Source: Thermoplasmata archaeon
Lineage (GTDB): Archaea; Thermoplasmatota; Thermoplasmata; GCA-020350865
Reading direction: 5' to 3'
Assembly (NCBI GenBank): GCA_020350865.1
Contig: CP070726.1
Span: 1,997,713 to 2,015,206 of the forward strand
DNA length: 17,494 nucleotides
The notes under the pieces are model-generated. The model saw only the letters and a list, made by a program, of their open reading frames with translations. It searched no databases and had not been told where the DNA came from. Every line of letters begins with the position of its first letter. Position 1 is the first letter of the stretch. Shown piece by piece: positions 1-6,416 of the stretch. Both the position numbers and the translations under genes were made by a program.

Positions 1-2
1 TC

Positions 3-911
3 GGCAGTCACCTCACCGAGTTCCTTCTCGATAAAGGAGCGGAAGTGCACGGCACCGTGTGGGATAAAGATGAACTGGAAAATATCGAGGCCGTAAAAGA
101 TAAGGTGGGCATCCTTGAATGCGATATCAGGGACAAATCAAGGGTGGAGGAGATCATCGAAACAGTCAAGCCCCACCGGATCTTTCATTTGGCGGCCCAG
201 AGTTTTCCAACGGTTTCCTGGGACGAGCCGGTCAGAACCCTGGACACCAATGTCATGGGCACCACCCACCTCTTCGAAGCAGTGAAGAAGAGCACCCCTC
301 AAGCCGTGGTGATTGTTGCGTGCTCCAGCGCCGAGTACGGATTTGTCACGGAAAAAGAGGTCCCTGTTTCGGAAAACCATGTTCTTTTACCTCTGCATCC
401 GTATGGCGTCAGCAAGGTGGCCCAGGACCTGCTGGCCTACCAGTACTTCAAGAACTTCGCCATCGAGACCATCAGGGCCAGGATATTCAATACAACGGGA
501 CCGCGAAAGACCAATGATGTCTGCTCGGATTTCACAAGCCAGATAGTCAGGATAGAGAAGGGCCAAGAAAACCAGCTTTCGGTTGGGAACCTGGAGGCAA
601 AAAGGGATATCACGGATGTGAGGGACGTGGTCAACGCCCTCTGGCTGCTCTCAGAGAAGGGGGACATGGGAGATGTCTACAATATTTGCTCCTCCAAGGT
701 ACATAGAATAAAGGACATCCTCAACATGGCTGTGGAGCGCTCAAATATGAAGATTGATATTCAGGTGGACCCGAACAAACTTCGCCCCACAGACGAACCT
801 ATAATTATGGGCGACAACACCAAGATCAGAGAGGGCTGCGGCTGGGTGCCGGTCATACCGATGGAGGAAACGCTGGGCACGATGCTGGAGTACTGGCGCA
901 AAGTGCTTTGA
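3..911 (+). CDS. NAD-dependent sugar epimerase/dehydratase, GDP-mannose 4,6-dehydratase-like (5' truncated)
   Basis: This is the 3' part of an extended SDR-family nucleotide-sugar enzyme; the start lies before the window. Reading from base 3 gives GSHLTEFLLDKGAEVHGTVW, the end of the Rossmann TGxxGSHL element, so the GTG at 45 is internal. Further landmarks are the FHLAAQS strand, the SSAEYG serine segment, the catalytic YGVSK (YxxxK) and RARIFNTTGPR. Later come a CSDF...QIVRIEKG stretch and RDITDVRDVV, as in GDP-mannose 4,6-dehydratases and GDP-6-deoxy-4-keto-mannose reductases. The likely role is cytoplasmic synthesis of an activated deoxy-sugar for surface glycans. It lies 3 nt before a methyltransferase gene, probably in one transcript. 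The exact substrate and whether it is dehydratase, epimerase or reductase cannot be decided here. Confidence 0.9.
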   Translation, partial: GSHLTEFLLDKGAEVHGTVWDKDELENIEAVKDKVGILECDIRDKSRVEEIIETVKPHRIFHLAAQSFPTVSWDEPVRTLDTNVMGTTHLFEAVKKSTPQAVVIVACSSAEYGFVTEKEVPVSENHVLLPLHPYGVSKVAQDLLAYQYFKNFAIETIRARIFNTTGPRKTNDVCSDFTSQIVRIEKGQENQLSVGNLEAKRDITDVRDVVNALWLLSEKGDMGDVYNICSSKVHRIKDILNMAVERSNMKIDIQVDPNKLRPTDEPIIMGDNTKIREGCGWVPVIPMEETLGTMLEYWRKVL

Positions 912-914
912 GAA

Positions 915-1439
915 ATGGTGAATAGGGTGAACGGAAATACCATACCGAATAAACTGCACATTGGATGTGGACATGCTAAAAGAAAAGGCTACCTCAACCT
1001 CGATTCCGCTGAGGCTGTGAAGCCGGATGTTATGTGGGATTTGAACGAATTCCCCTACCCTTTTGAGGACAACACCTTTGATGAGATCCTGGCCTATTCG
1101 ATTCTGGAGCACCTTGACGACCTGGTCAAGGTCATGGAGGAGCTGCACAGGATAGGCAGACCTGGAGCTGTTTTAGATATTACTGTTCCGTACTGGGACA
1201 GCTACGGATTTGCCACCGATCCAACCCATAAGCGCATGTTCACCGAGGACACATTCGACTTCTTCACAGGAAAATCGGATTACGGTTTCATCACTAAGGC
1301 CAGGTTCAAAATCAGGAGGATTGAGAGGCACTACCACCCCAAGTTCAGGTGGATGCCCGAATTTCTCAAGAAGCGGCTGAAGTTCCTTCTAAAGGAGGTG
1401 GTGGTGGGGCTGCATGTGACACTTGAAGTTGTGAAGTGA
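915..1439 (+). CDS. class I SAM-dependent methyltransferase (Methyltransf_11 type)
   Basis: A 174-residue protein with the class I methyltransferase signature: motif I LHIGCG near residue 15, an acidic strand end (YLNLDSAE), then DLNEFPYPFEDNTFDEILAYS and LEHLDD, the usual motif II/III region of Methyltransf_11 enzymes. The C-terminal third (FKIRRIERHYHP onward) is basic and specific to this protein. It begins 3 nt after the epimerase stop, so it is probably co-transcribed and translationally coupled; this suggests methylation of a sugar, glycan or lipid-linked intermediate, which is inference. The ATG at 915 is followed directly by an in-frame GTG and another at 927, so the start is uncertain by a few codons. 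A run of five T (1445-1449) just after the stop could serve as an archaeal terminator. Confidence 0.85.
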   Translation: MVNRVNGNTIPNKLHIGCGHAKRKGYLNLDSAEAVKPDVMWDLNEFPYPFEDNTFDEILAYSILEHLDDLVKVMEELHRIGRPGAVLDITVPYWDSYGFATDPTHKRMFTEDTFDFFTGKSDYGFITKARFKIRRIERHYHPKFRWMPEFLKKRLKFLLKEVVVGLHVTLEVVK

Positions 1440-1514
1440 CCTTATTTTTGAACAAGTTATTGTAATTTTATTATTGAATAATAGACGGTCGACTGCACCA
1501 AATGGAAAGAAAAA

Positions 1515-1615
1515 TGATAAAGTGTGGGGGGTGGAAATGAACAAGGAAGCGGAGTGGGCTAAAACCGCACCTTACTGTGAGTTCCACCGCCCCACTTAGG
1601 AGGTATACTCACAGC
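1515..1615 (+). ncRNA. candidate structured RNA or hairpin element in the 1440-1791 gap
   Basis: The 352-nt gap holds no convincing gene. Bases 1520-1536 pair with 1582-1597 in a long imperfect stem: 16 Watson-Crick pairs with one bulged T (1525) and one G-G mismatch (1529/1589). Inside it a second hairpin is possible (GCGG 1549-1552 with CCGC 1565-1568). A third, perfect 8-bp pairing, CTGTGAGT (1575-1582) with ACTCACAG (1607-1614), competes with or forms a pseudoknot on the main stem. An AT-rich stretch at 1460-1485 could be its promoter. This could be a small RNA, a leader element for the gene at 1792, or a degraded mobile element. No known RNA family was recognised and there is no tRNA T-arm motif. 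Confidence 0.35.
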
Positions 1616-1708
1616 ATTAGGAATATTGTTTTACCTCTATTAAAATGTTTTTCCCATTCATGTGAAAAATTCGCCTTTTGACCACGAATTGCCGTAAAAA
1701 GGGGAAAA

Positions 1709-1716
1709 TTTAATAT
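1709..1716 (+). promoter_or_regulatory. possible TATA box for the yjbQ operon
   Basis: TTTAATAT preceded by the purine-rich GGGGAAAA would place transcription start near 1740. A second AT-rich element, AATAATATA at about 1756-1764, is closer to the gene. The gene itself has a GGTGAT ribosome binding site at 1783-1788, so a leader is expected and the upstream box is slightly preferred. Confidence 0.35.
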
Positions 1717-1791
1717 CACATCCACAGTTGAGGTTATTAGGACCCTCGGGGAGGCGAATAATATAGGTTCCAATTTAAAAAGGGTGATATC

Positions 1792-2211
1792 ATGTCCACT
1801 GTAAGTGAGGAAATAACATTCAATACAAAGCGTGAGGGCGATATCGTGGATATAACCAGGTATGTCCAGAAGGCGGTCTCCAAATCCAAACTGAAGGACG
1901 GTATGGCCTGCGTCTTCGTGCCAGGTGCCACGGGAGCCGTGACCACCATCGAGTACGAGCCCGGTCTGCTCTCGGACCTTCCAGATGCCTTGGACAGGCT
2001 GTTTCCCAGGGATATTCCGTATCAGCATCAGATGCGTTGGCACGACGGCAACGGTCATTCGCATGTGAGGGCTTCGTTTATAGGTCCAAGCCTTACCGTG
2101 CCCTTCAGGGAAGGGGGGCTCATTCTCGGAACGTGGCAGCAGATCGTCTTCTTGGAACTGGACAACAGTGCCAGACAACGAAGGGTCATCGTCCAGATTG
2201 TGGGTGATTAG
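1792..2211 (+). CDS. yjbQ: YjbQ / UPF0047 family protein
   Basis: A 139-residue protein matching the whole UPF0047 (YjbQ) family length. Near residues 42-55 it has VPGATGAVTTIEYEPGL. The C-terminal half carries the family core: the W-HDGNGHSH element, then VRASFIGPSLTVPF, GGLILGTWQQI and a terminal basic strand RRVIVQI. YjbQ proteins are small oligomeric cytoplasmic proteins; some show weak thiamine-phosphate synthase activity, but the true role is unsettled. The start is supported by GGTGAT at 1783-1788 three nt before ATG, a spacing also seen at 2212 and 6135. The stop codon touches the ATG of the next gene, so the two are surely co-translated. Confidence 0.92.
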   Translation: MSTVSEEITFNTKREGDIVDITRYVQKAVSKSKLKDGMACVFVPGATGAVTTIEYEPGLLSDLPDALDRLFPRDIPYQHQMRWHDGNGHSHVRASFIGPSLTVPFREGGLILGTWQQIVFLELDNSARQRRVIVQIVGD

Positions 2212-2508
2212 ATGCCAGGACTGCTCATCCGGGTGAAGGAGATCAAAGGCCACTGTGCCGTGCACTCCCTTGGAGATGAGATAGTGATCAAAGGACCGGA
2301 AATTGTTGTGGAAAAAACCGATAAAATCTGCATTCACGCCCTTACGCCCATCCTGCACTATGCAACCGCCCTTAGAGAGGGGGTTTCCCCGGAGAGCCTG
2401 GGCCTTGCAAAGAAAGGGGACCGCGCTTATATTCACTGTCCGGACCCTGGGGATCCCTACACGGGCGGAGGAGAGGTGATCTTCGAGGTAATACCGCTGG
2501 AAGAGTGA
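2212..2508 (+). CDS. TIGR04076-like small protein of unknown function
   Basis: A 98-residue protein resembling the TIGR04076 group: an N-terminal RVKEIKGHCAVHSLGDEI segment (V-K-x-x-x-G-x-C followed by GD), a central KICIHALTPILHYATALREG helix, and a C-terminal CPDPGDPYTGGGEVIFEVIP. The conserved Cys residues and the CPDP motif suggest metal or redox chemistry, but no function is known to me. Its ATG follows immediately on the TAG of yjbQ, and a GGTGAT within the yjbQ end (2203-2208) serves as ribosome binding site, so the pair forms a tight two-gene operon. The run of seven T just downstream suggests that the operon stops here. Confidence 0.75.
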   Translation: MPGLLIRVKEIKGHCAVHSLGDEIVIKGPEIVVEKTDKICIHALTPILHYATALREGVSPESLGLAKKGDRAYIHCPDPGDPYTGGGEVIFEVIPLEE

Positions 2509-2521
2509 ACTACCCTCCCTG

Positions 2522-2528
2522 TTTTTTT
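2522..2528 (+). terminator. oligo-T terminator after the yjbQ operon
   Basis: Seven consecutive T, 13 nt after the preceding stop codon, preceded by a pyrimidine-rich stretch. Archaeal RNA polymerase commonly terminates at such runs without a hairpin. Confidence 0.55.
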
Positions 2529-2549
2529 CAAGAGAATCCCACCGAATGA

Positions 2550-2557
2550 TTTATATC
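2550..2557 (+). promoter_or_regulatory. TATA box for the gene at 2602
   Basis: TTTATATC is a good archaeal TATA box with purines just upstream (CCGAATGA). It predicts a start site near 2580, giving a short leader that contains the AGGAGG at 2588-2593. Confidence 0.6.
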
Positions 2558-2601
2558 GTTTCATGAATTGCTAGTTCCAGAAATATTAGGAGGAATGTGG
2601 A

Positions 2602-2889
2602 GTGTTGGCAATTGTACATCTTAATTGGAGGGGGACCAATGAGGAGTTTCAAGCTGTTTGCAAACATGTAAAGGAGATAATAGTGAACACCCAGGGTATA
2701 GAACTGGTGGGCCTCTACGTCCCCTCAAACGACTGGAATTATGCGGTTGTGTACAAGGTCAAGAGCTTTACCAATTTTCTCGACTACCAGAAAATTGTCA
2801 GGGAAAAGCTCAGACAGGAAAACCTCAACAAGATCCCAAAGAGGGAGCTGGAACTGTACGTCGAGCCAAAATCCATTGGGCAGTATTAG
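2602..2889 (+). CDS. hypothetical small alpha/beta protein, possibly ferredoxin-like
   Basis: A 95-residue protein that I do not recognise by family. It begins with a strand-like LAIVHLNWRG, then a helix (NEEFQAVCKHVKEII), strands around IELVGLYVP and WNYAVVYKVKS, a second helix (FTNFLDYQKIVREKLRQE) and a last strand RELELYVEP. This beta-alpha-beta-beta-alpha-beta order is what dimeric ferredoxin-like (GYD or ABM-type) proteins show, so that fold is an inference. There are no catalytic motifs. The GTG start at 2602 lies 8 nt after a strong AGGAGG; the ATG at 2595 is in another frame and closes quickly. It has its own TATA box and stands between a terminator and a convergent operon, so it is probably monocistronic. 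Confidence 0.7.
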   Translation: MLAIVHLNWRGTNEEFQAVCKHVKEIIVNTQGIELVGLYVPSNDWNYAVVYKVKSFTNFLDYQKIVREKLRQENLNKIPKRELELYVEPKSIGQY

Positions 2890-2978
2890 TTCCCTCCCAC
2901 GTTCATCGATTGAGAATGGTTACCAAGGAGTGCGAGATAGAACGCACCTTATCCAATCCCGGCAATTGATATCTTCTA

Positions 2979-3443
2979 CTACCCTTTTTGCAGATGTTTT
3001 GCCCACGGCGGCACTTGGGCATCCTCGACCATATCGTGTTTCAATGAATAGGGTTTGATATCCAGCACCGGGCTGCCGTTCAGGGCATCCAAACCCAGAA
3101 CCTTCAGCACATTCCCCTGTCTTTTCAACAGCCTCACCGCCCTTGTGCCGATCGGATTGGGTCTGTTCGGACTTCTTGTTGCCAGCACCCCCACCAAAGG
3201 CAGGTCCTCCCTGCCCTTTGGATGCAGTTTCTTGACTGCACGTCCTTCCTTTTCGATTCTGTCCATCCAGAAGAGCACCACCACATGGGAGTTATGCTCT
3301 ATTCCGTCCAAGGCTTCCGAAAGTTCCTTCCTTAAGACGATATCGGAGGAGATTGCCTCGTATCCTTCGTGAACGGTGGTATCAAATCCGTTCTCTACAT
3401 GGCCAATTGGCCTGATGATTATATCCTTTGATTGCTCTTCCAT
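2979..3443 (-). CDS. trmO: TrmO/TsaA family tRNA m6t6A37 methyltransferase
   Basis: A 154-residue protein of the TsaA/YaeB family, which uses SAM to methylate N6 of t6A37 in threonine tRNAs. The hallmark ATRSPNRPNPIG lies near residues 88-99, followed by the second signature LDALNGSPVLDIKPYS near 118-133. The N-terminal IIIRPIGHVENGFD strand and VVVLFWMDRIEKEG segment also fit. Length equals the short archaeal form, which lacks the C-terminal extension of the bacterial enzyme. The ATG at 3443 is preceded by a purine-rich GGGAGGG site, and only 9 nt separate it from the ridA stop, so it is the last gene of the minus-strand run. Some archaeal homologues are annotated only as UPF0066. Confidence 0.9.
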   Translation of the reverse strand: MEEQSKDIIIRPIGHVENGFDTTVHEGYEAISSDIVLRKELSEALDGIEHNSHVVVLFWMDRIEKEGRAVKKLHPKGREDLPLVGVLATRSPNRPNPIGTRAVRLLKRQGNVLKVLGLDALNGSPVLDIKPYSLKHDMVEDAQVPPWAKHLQKG

Positions 3444-3452
3444 TTCCCTCCC

Positions 3453-3833
3453 TCAGAGATGTGCTATGGCCTCAATTTCCACCCTTGCCCCGAAGGGTAA
3501 ATTCGACACTTCCACGCATGAGCGCGCAGGCAGCTCTCCCGAAAAGAACTCCCTGTAGATGTCATTGAACCGGGCAAAATCGTTTATATCTGTCAAAAAT
3601 ACGGTGACCTTCAACACCTTATCCATCCGGGAGCCCGCTTCCTCGATTACGGCCTTGAGATTTCTCAGGGCCATTGCGGCCTGTGCCTCGATGTCCCCTG
3701 CAGTAACACTACCGGCTTCGGAATCAAATGCAACCTGGCCCGAAACGAAAAGCAGGGAGTCGTAGACTACACCTTGGGTGTACGGCGCCTTGGTCTCTGA
3801 AACCTGCGTGCTGTGTATCGTTCTTTTAACCAT
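3453..3833 (-). CDS. ridA: RidA family enamine/imine deaminase
   Basis: RidA (YjgF/YER057c/UK114) proteins are trimeric cytosolic enzymes that hydrolyse reactive 2-aminoacrylate-type enamines released by PLP enzymes. From the chosen start the product is 126 residues, the usual family length. Landmarks are APYTQGVVYDSLLFVSGQVAF, the helix AMALRNLKAVIEEAGS, VTVFLTDINDFARFN, and the terminal PARSCVEV...LPFGARVEIEAIA, which contains the conserved Arg that binds the substrate carboxylate. The frame stays open to 3896, but the ATG at 3833 has a GGGGGAT site 6 nt upstream and a TATA-like element about 44 nt upstream, and the extra 21 residues match nothing in the family. It is followed by trmO 9 nt later. 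Confidence 0.92.
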   Translation of the reverse strand: MVKRTIHSTQVSETKAPYTQGVVYDSLLFVSGQVAFDSEAGSVTAGDIEAQAAMALRNLKAVIEEAGSRMDKVLKVTVFLTDINDFARFNDIYREFFSGELPARSCVEVSNLPFGARVEIEAIAHL

Positions 3834-3870
3834 GTCCAAATCCCCCTGCATGATGACATGTTCTGTACAT

Positions 3871-3883
3871 ACAAAATATTTGT
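3871..3883 (-). promoter_or_regulatory. palindromic TATA-like element for ridA-trmO
   Basis: The top strand reads ACAAAATATTTGT, nearly the same on both strands, in the 66-nt gap between nob1 and ridA. As a TATA box for the minus strand it predicts a start near 3850, giving a short leader that holds the GGGGGAT site. A related sequence, ATACAAATAT, lies at 3891-3900. Confidence 0.4.
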
Positions 3884-3899
3884 CCTGTGAATACAAATA

Positions 3900-4370
3900 T
3901 CATTGTTTCCGGGCGGTTTTTATTGCTGAACCGCACACCGGACACGCTTCATACATCTTCTCAAAGTACCTCCCGCAGCCCCTGCACCGAAATCGCCATT
4001 CAAAGGTCTCCTTTATCCCCTCCTGGGCAATGCCCTGGTACCTGACCTCCAAAATCGAGGCCAAATTCTGTATGGAGTAGTCGTCTGTAAGAAGCACTGC
4101 TTCAAGCTCCTTGGCCAGGCCGAGAACCTCCATGTCAGCCTCCGAAACGCGCCCAATATCCCCCGAATCCTTAGCACATTCTATGACCTCCTGCAAGACC
4201 TTCTCCGAGGGAACCATGATCCTGAGACCCGCTTCCAGGAGGTAATCAAGATGCCTCCTCATCCTGCCGTGGGCAATCTCATCCACGATTTTGGGGGTGG
4301 AGTACAGCTGGAAATCTGCGGAGAAATCCTTGCCGGAGAGGATGGCCGATGTGTCCAGGACATACTTCAT
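3900..4370 (-). CDS. nob1: Nob1 endoribonuclease (PIN domain plus zinc ribbon)
   Basis: Archaeal Nob1 trims the 3' end of 16S rRNA during small-subunit assembly. The PIN domain starts with YVLDTSAIL; its acidic metal ligands are visible as D6, E31, D79 (in SEAD) and D96/D97 (in LLTDDYSIQN). The C-terminal zinc ribbon follows, with C129-x2-C132 and C143-x2-C146, an arrangement typical of Nob1 and absent from toxin VapC proteins. The frame could begin with a TTG at 4376, but the ATG at 4370 gives the canonical N-terminus MKYVLDTS and lies about 26 nt from a TATA box, so a leaderless transcript is likely. It sits among tRNA-modification genes, forming a small translation-apparatus cluster. Confidence 0.93.
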   Translation of the reverse strand: MKYVLDTSAILSGKDFSADFQLYSTPKIVDEIAHGRMRRHLDYLLEAGLRIMVPSEKVLQEVIECAKDSGDIGRVSEADMEVLGLAKELEAVLLTDDYSIQNLASILEVRYQGIAQEGIKETFEWRFRCRGCGRYFEKMYEACPVCGSAIKTARKQ

Positions 4371-4390
4371 TGTCAAAAGAAAAGACGGTG

Positions 4391-4400
4391 GGCTATATTT
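4391..4400 (-). promoter_or_regulatory. TATA box for nob1 (leaderless)
   Basis: On the minus strand the sequence is AAATATAGCC, centred about 26 nt before the nob1 ATG at 4370. That spacing puts transcription start at or next to the start codon, and no ribosome binding site is present between them. Confidence 0.55.
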
Positions 4401-4450
4401 TGGTTGTGGTCCTATAGGTTCTGGAGAAAAAAGTGTAGTTAATCATCCAT

Positions 4451-5488
4451 TCATGTTTTCTGATAGACACAGAAATGCCTTGTCAGGGATCTGTGCACCT
4501 TCAGTGTATATGATTCTCTCAGGGACAGGTGCTCCTCGCCCAAGCTGATGGACTCTGTACTCGGGAGCACGACGGCCATATACCCCTCCCTTCCGAGCAC
4601 TGCTTCACACGTCTCGAATGCTCTTCTGTAAAGACTGGCCAATTCCTCCCTATTGGTGGTGGCGGCCCTGCCGTATGGGGGGTCCGTGGCAATGGCATCC
4701 ACATCGTCGATGGAGTTCTTTAATTCACTGATATCGGCCTGAAGGAGACGGGCATTCTCGATGCCAAGGCTTTCGAGGTTCTCCCTACAGCCGCCAACCA
4801 TCCTTTTATCTATATCGCTGCCAACTACATCTGCGCCCACCATTGCCGCCTCTATCAGGATGCCTCCCGTGCCGCAGAAGGGATCCAGGAGAACCTGACC
4901 CCTCCTCACCCTGGATAGGTTGACCAATGCCCTGGCCAGCCTGGGATGGAGAGAAACTGGGGAGAAGTAGGGGCGGTTCTGAACCTTTCTTTCCTCGAAT
5001 GCACTCCTCGGGATCGTTTTCTTCTTCAGGCCGATGAAACATCTTTGGGATACTATCACCCTGACCTCAATATCCGGATTCTCAAGGTCCACTGTGTTGT
5101 TCCCTTTCACACGATCAGCAATGCGTTTCTCCAGTTCCTTGAGGTTCAGCCCCTCATGCTGCCCCTGGATTCTTCTGGCCCGTACTGCGAACGTGCCCTC
5201 CCCTATGTCGAACGCCCAATCCAAACTCTCCAGTTCTTCAGGTTCGCAGGAGTGGTAATTCAGATCAATGAAGCGAGTGAGGGCCAAACGCTTTCCCAGA
5301 TCATCGATATCTGCGCCCTCGGCTTGTATGACAAGAATGCCAGCATCTTCATTTTCAATATCGTATTCTATCTCCAATGCCTCCAGACAGGCGAGAACCT
5401 CCGCCCTTGGAAGGCATTCATGCTCCCCGGAAAGCTCGAATATCAAGGAATCATCCCTTGGAGCAACGGATTCGGATGACGATGTCAT
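4451..5488 (-). CDS. trmG10: tRNA (guanine10-N2)-dimethyltransferase, Trm-G10/Trm11 family
   Basis: A 345-residue THUMP-methyltransferase that modifies G10 of tRNA. Residues about 10-155 form the N-terminal ferredoxin-like plus THUMP region (FELSGEHECLPRAEVLACLEAL, later EVRVIVSQRCFIGLK). The Rossmann methyltransferase follows, with the family-linking RPYFSPVSLHPRLARALVNL, motif I LLDPFCGTGGILIEA near 202-213 and motif IV TDPPYGRA near 268-275, the amino-methylating (D/N)PPY type. Length fits archaeal TrmG10. The frame extends to a TTG at 5563 that would overlap the preceding gene; I prefer ATG 5488 because GGGGAT lies 7 nt upstream and the protein then starts just before the conserved region (ATG 5497 is an alternative). 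Confidence 0.92.
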   Translation of the reverse strand: MTSSSESVAPRDDSLIFELSGEHECLPRAEVLACLEALEIEYDIENEDAGILVIQAEGADIDDLGKRLALTRFIDLNYHSCEPEELESLDWAFDIGEGTFAVRARRIQGQHEGLNLKELEKRIADRVKGNNTVDLENPDIEVRVIVSQRCFIGLKKKTIPRSAFEERKVQNRPYFSPVSLHPRLARALVNLSRVRRGQVLLDPFCGTGGILIEAAMVGADVVGSDIDKRMVGGCRENLESLGIENARLLQADISELKNSIDDVDAIATDPPYGRAATTNREELASLYRRAFETCEAVLGREGYMAVVLPSTESISLGEEHLSLRESYTLKVHRSLTRHFCVYQKT

Positions 5489-5555
5489 GCCAAGCATCCC
5501 CAAGTTGAATAGTAGACCGCGATAATAGGTAAAATCAGTTAAAAATGTCCCCCTC

Positions 5556-5960
5556 TCATTCAATGGTTTCTATGCTGAAAACGCAGGTTTCTGCACCGCT
5601 GCTGGCACACTGGGTTTCGGAGCAGTACAGCCTCTCGTTGCTGTAGATTTGATATATGTAACGCAGTATGCCTCTCAGCCTGTGGCAGGTTGACTGGTGT
5701 CCTTCAGATACCTCTGCTGATCCCCAGGCCGTGATGATGTTATTATCGAAGGTGATATCCTCCACCCAACCCCGATCGATGAGGCCCTCCTTCACCTTAT
5801 CAAAGTAATGCTCCCTGTCCTTGATGGCCTCGTCCGCAATGGCCGGGCCAAAGACCGTTCCCTCCCTGAAAAAAAGACCGTGGCATGCATTGGACATGAC
5901 GCTCTCATAGAGCTTCCTCTGTTCTGCCAGCTCTTTTTGAGAGATCTTGACAAACCGCAT
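5556..5960 (-). CDS. V4R (4-vinyl reductase) domain protein
   Basis: A 134-residue stand-alone V4R domain. These domains bind small hydrophobic ligands or metals and occur alone in archaea or fused to regulators. Signature features are GLFFREGTVFGPAI near residues 28-41, LIDRGWVED, and the cysteine-rich end: C91 region (STCHRLRGILRYIYQIY), then LYCSETQCASSGAETCVFSIE. The Cys cluster suggests metal binding or redox sensing, which is inference. It heads the minus-strand gene run and is transcribed divergently from the UFM1-like operon across 174 nt. A T-run in the following gap (5537-5541 on the plus strand as A) may separate it from trmG10. No DNA-binding domain is visible, so a direct regulator role is not supported. 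Confidence 0.8.
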   Translation of the reverse strand: MRFVKISQKELAEQRKLYESVMSNACHGLFFREGTVFGPAIADEAIKDREHYFDKVKEGLIDRGWVEDITFDNNIITAWGSAEVSEGHQSTCHRLRGILRYIYQIYSNERLYCSETQCASSGAETCVFSIETIE

Positions 5961-5983
5961 TATCTTCCCGAAATCGGAATGAT

Positions 5984-6037
5984 ATGAGAATTAATAAATG
6001 TTTTGGGATTTTTATCATCCCAATGGAATGAGAATTA
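5984..6037. promoter_or_regulatory. divergent regulatory region with repeat pair and hairpin
   Basis: Between the V4R gene and the UFM1-like operon there is a direct repeat of ATGAGAATTA (5984-5993 and 6028-6037), and between the copies a perfect 7-bp inverted repeat, TTGGGAT (6003-6009) with ATCCCAA (6017-6023). The first copy overlaps an AT-rich minus-strand box, CATTTATTAA (about 5991-6000), lying some 30-35 nt before the V4R ATG. The arrangement looks like an operator, but the binding factor is unknown. Confidence 0.35.
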
Positions 6038-6087
6038 GTGCTCTATTTATGTGTTTGGTGATTTTGCCCCTTTTCTCACACCGTAAT

Positions 6088-6098
6088 TAATAAATAAC
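6088..6098 (+). promoter_or_regulatory. TATA box for the UFM1-like operon
   Basis: The AT-rich ATTAATAAATA block predicts transcription start near 6120, just before the GGTGAG site at 6126-6131. The distance fits a short-leader archaeal mRNA. Confidence 0.5.
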
Positions 6099-6134
6099 CA
6101 AAACGTCATAATTCTGCGGAAAAGGGGTGAGCTA

Positions 6135-6392
6135 ATGGTAAGAATGGACAATAAGGTAACTCTCCGTTTCACGTTCATCAGTGAACCCGAGAAGCCAGTG
6201 GTTACAGTCCAGGTTCCAAAGGAGATGCTGTTTCAGGAGGCCTTGGTTCTGGCTGCCAAGAAACAGGGCAAGGACCCGGGTGTTCTTTCAGCCACGTACC
6301 CCGCAGGCACGCCGATTACAGGCGGGTCGGTGGAGAAGGTCATCGAACAGGGTACCAACATCCATGTCATCGACCCAACAGTGGTAGGATAG
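6135..6392 (+). CDS. ufm1: UFM1-like ubiquitin-fold modifier
   Basis: An 85-residue beta-grasp protein and first gene of a Ubl-E2-E1-JAMM operon. Its start, KVTLRFTFISEP, parallels human UFM1 KVSFKITLTSDP, as recalled. Next come a P-x-x-V-x-VP-[EK] strand, a helix with F-x-x-A...AA, then an SA-x turn, a G-x-x-I element, a V-x(5)-G helix end and a last strand IHVI. It ends D-P-T-V-V-G and then a stop: a C-terminal Val-Gly as in mature UFM1, not the Gly-Gly of SAMP or ubiquitin. No tail follows, so no maturation is needed. The position of UFM1 Lys69 is Glu71; Lys68 is close by. GGTGAG precedes ATG 6135 by 3 nt; ATG 6144 (MDNKV) is possible. Presumed cytosolic; targets unknown. Confidence 0.88.
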   Translation: MVRMDNKVTLRFTFISEPEKPVVTVQVPKEMLFQEALVLAAKKQGKDPGVLSATYPAGTPITGGSVEKVIEQGTNIHVIDPTVVG

Positions 6393-6416
6393 CAACAATA
6401 AAAAAAAAGTGATTCC

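Noticed and set aside
1609..2436. A 275-codon frame on the minus strand across yjbQ and the next gene
   Set aside because: It is antisense to two proteins with clear family motifs, has no recognisable domain and no convincing upstream signals.
4946..5479. A 177-codon plus-strand frame inside trmG10
   Set aside because: It mirrors the opposite strand of a well supported THUMP-methyltransferase and has no motif of its own.
6135..6392. Reading the beta-grasp protein as a SAMP or MoaD-like sulfur carrier
   Set aside because: It lacks the C-terminal Gly-Gly, its N-terminal half follows the UFM1 pattern, and its operon partners are UFC1- and UBA5-like.
6393..6416. A nine-A run between the modifier and E2 genes as a terminator
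   Set aside because: On the coding strand it is oligo-A, not oligo-T, and the following genes clearly continue the operon.
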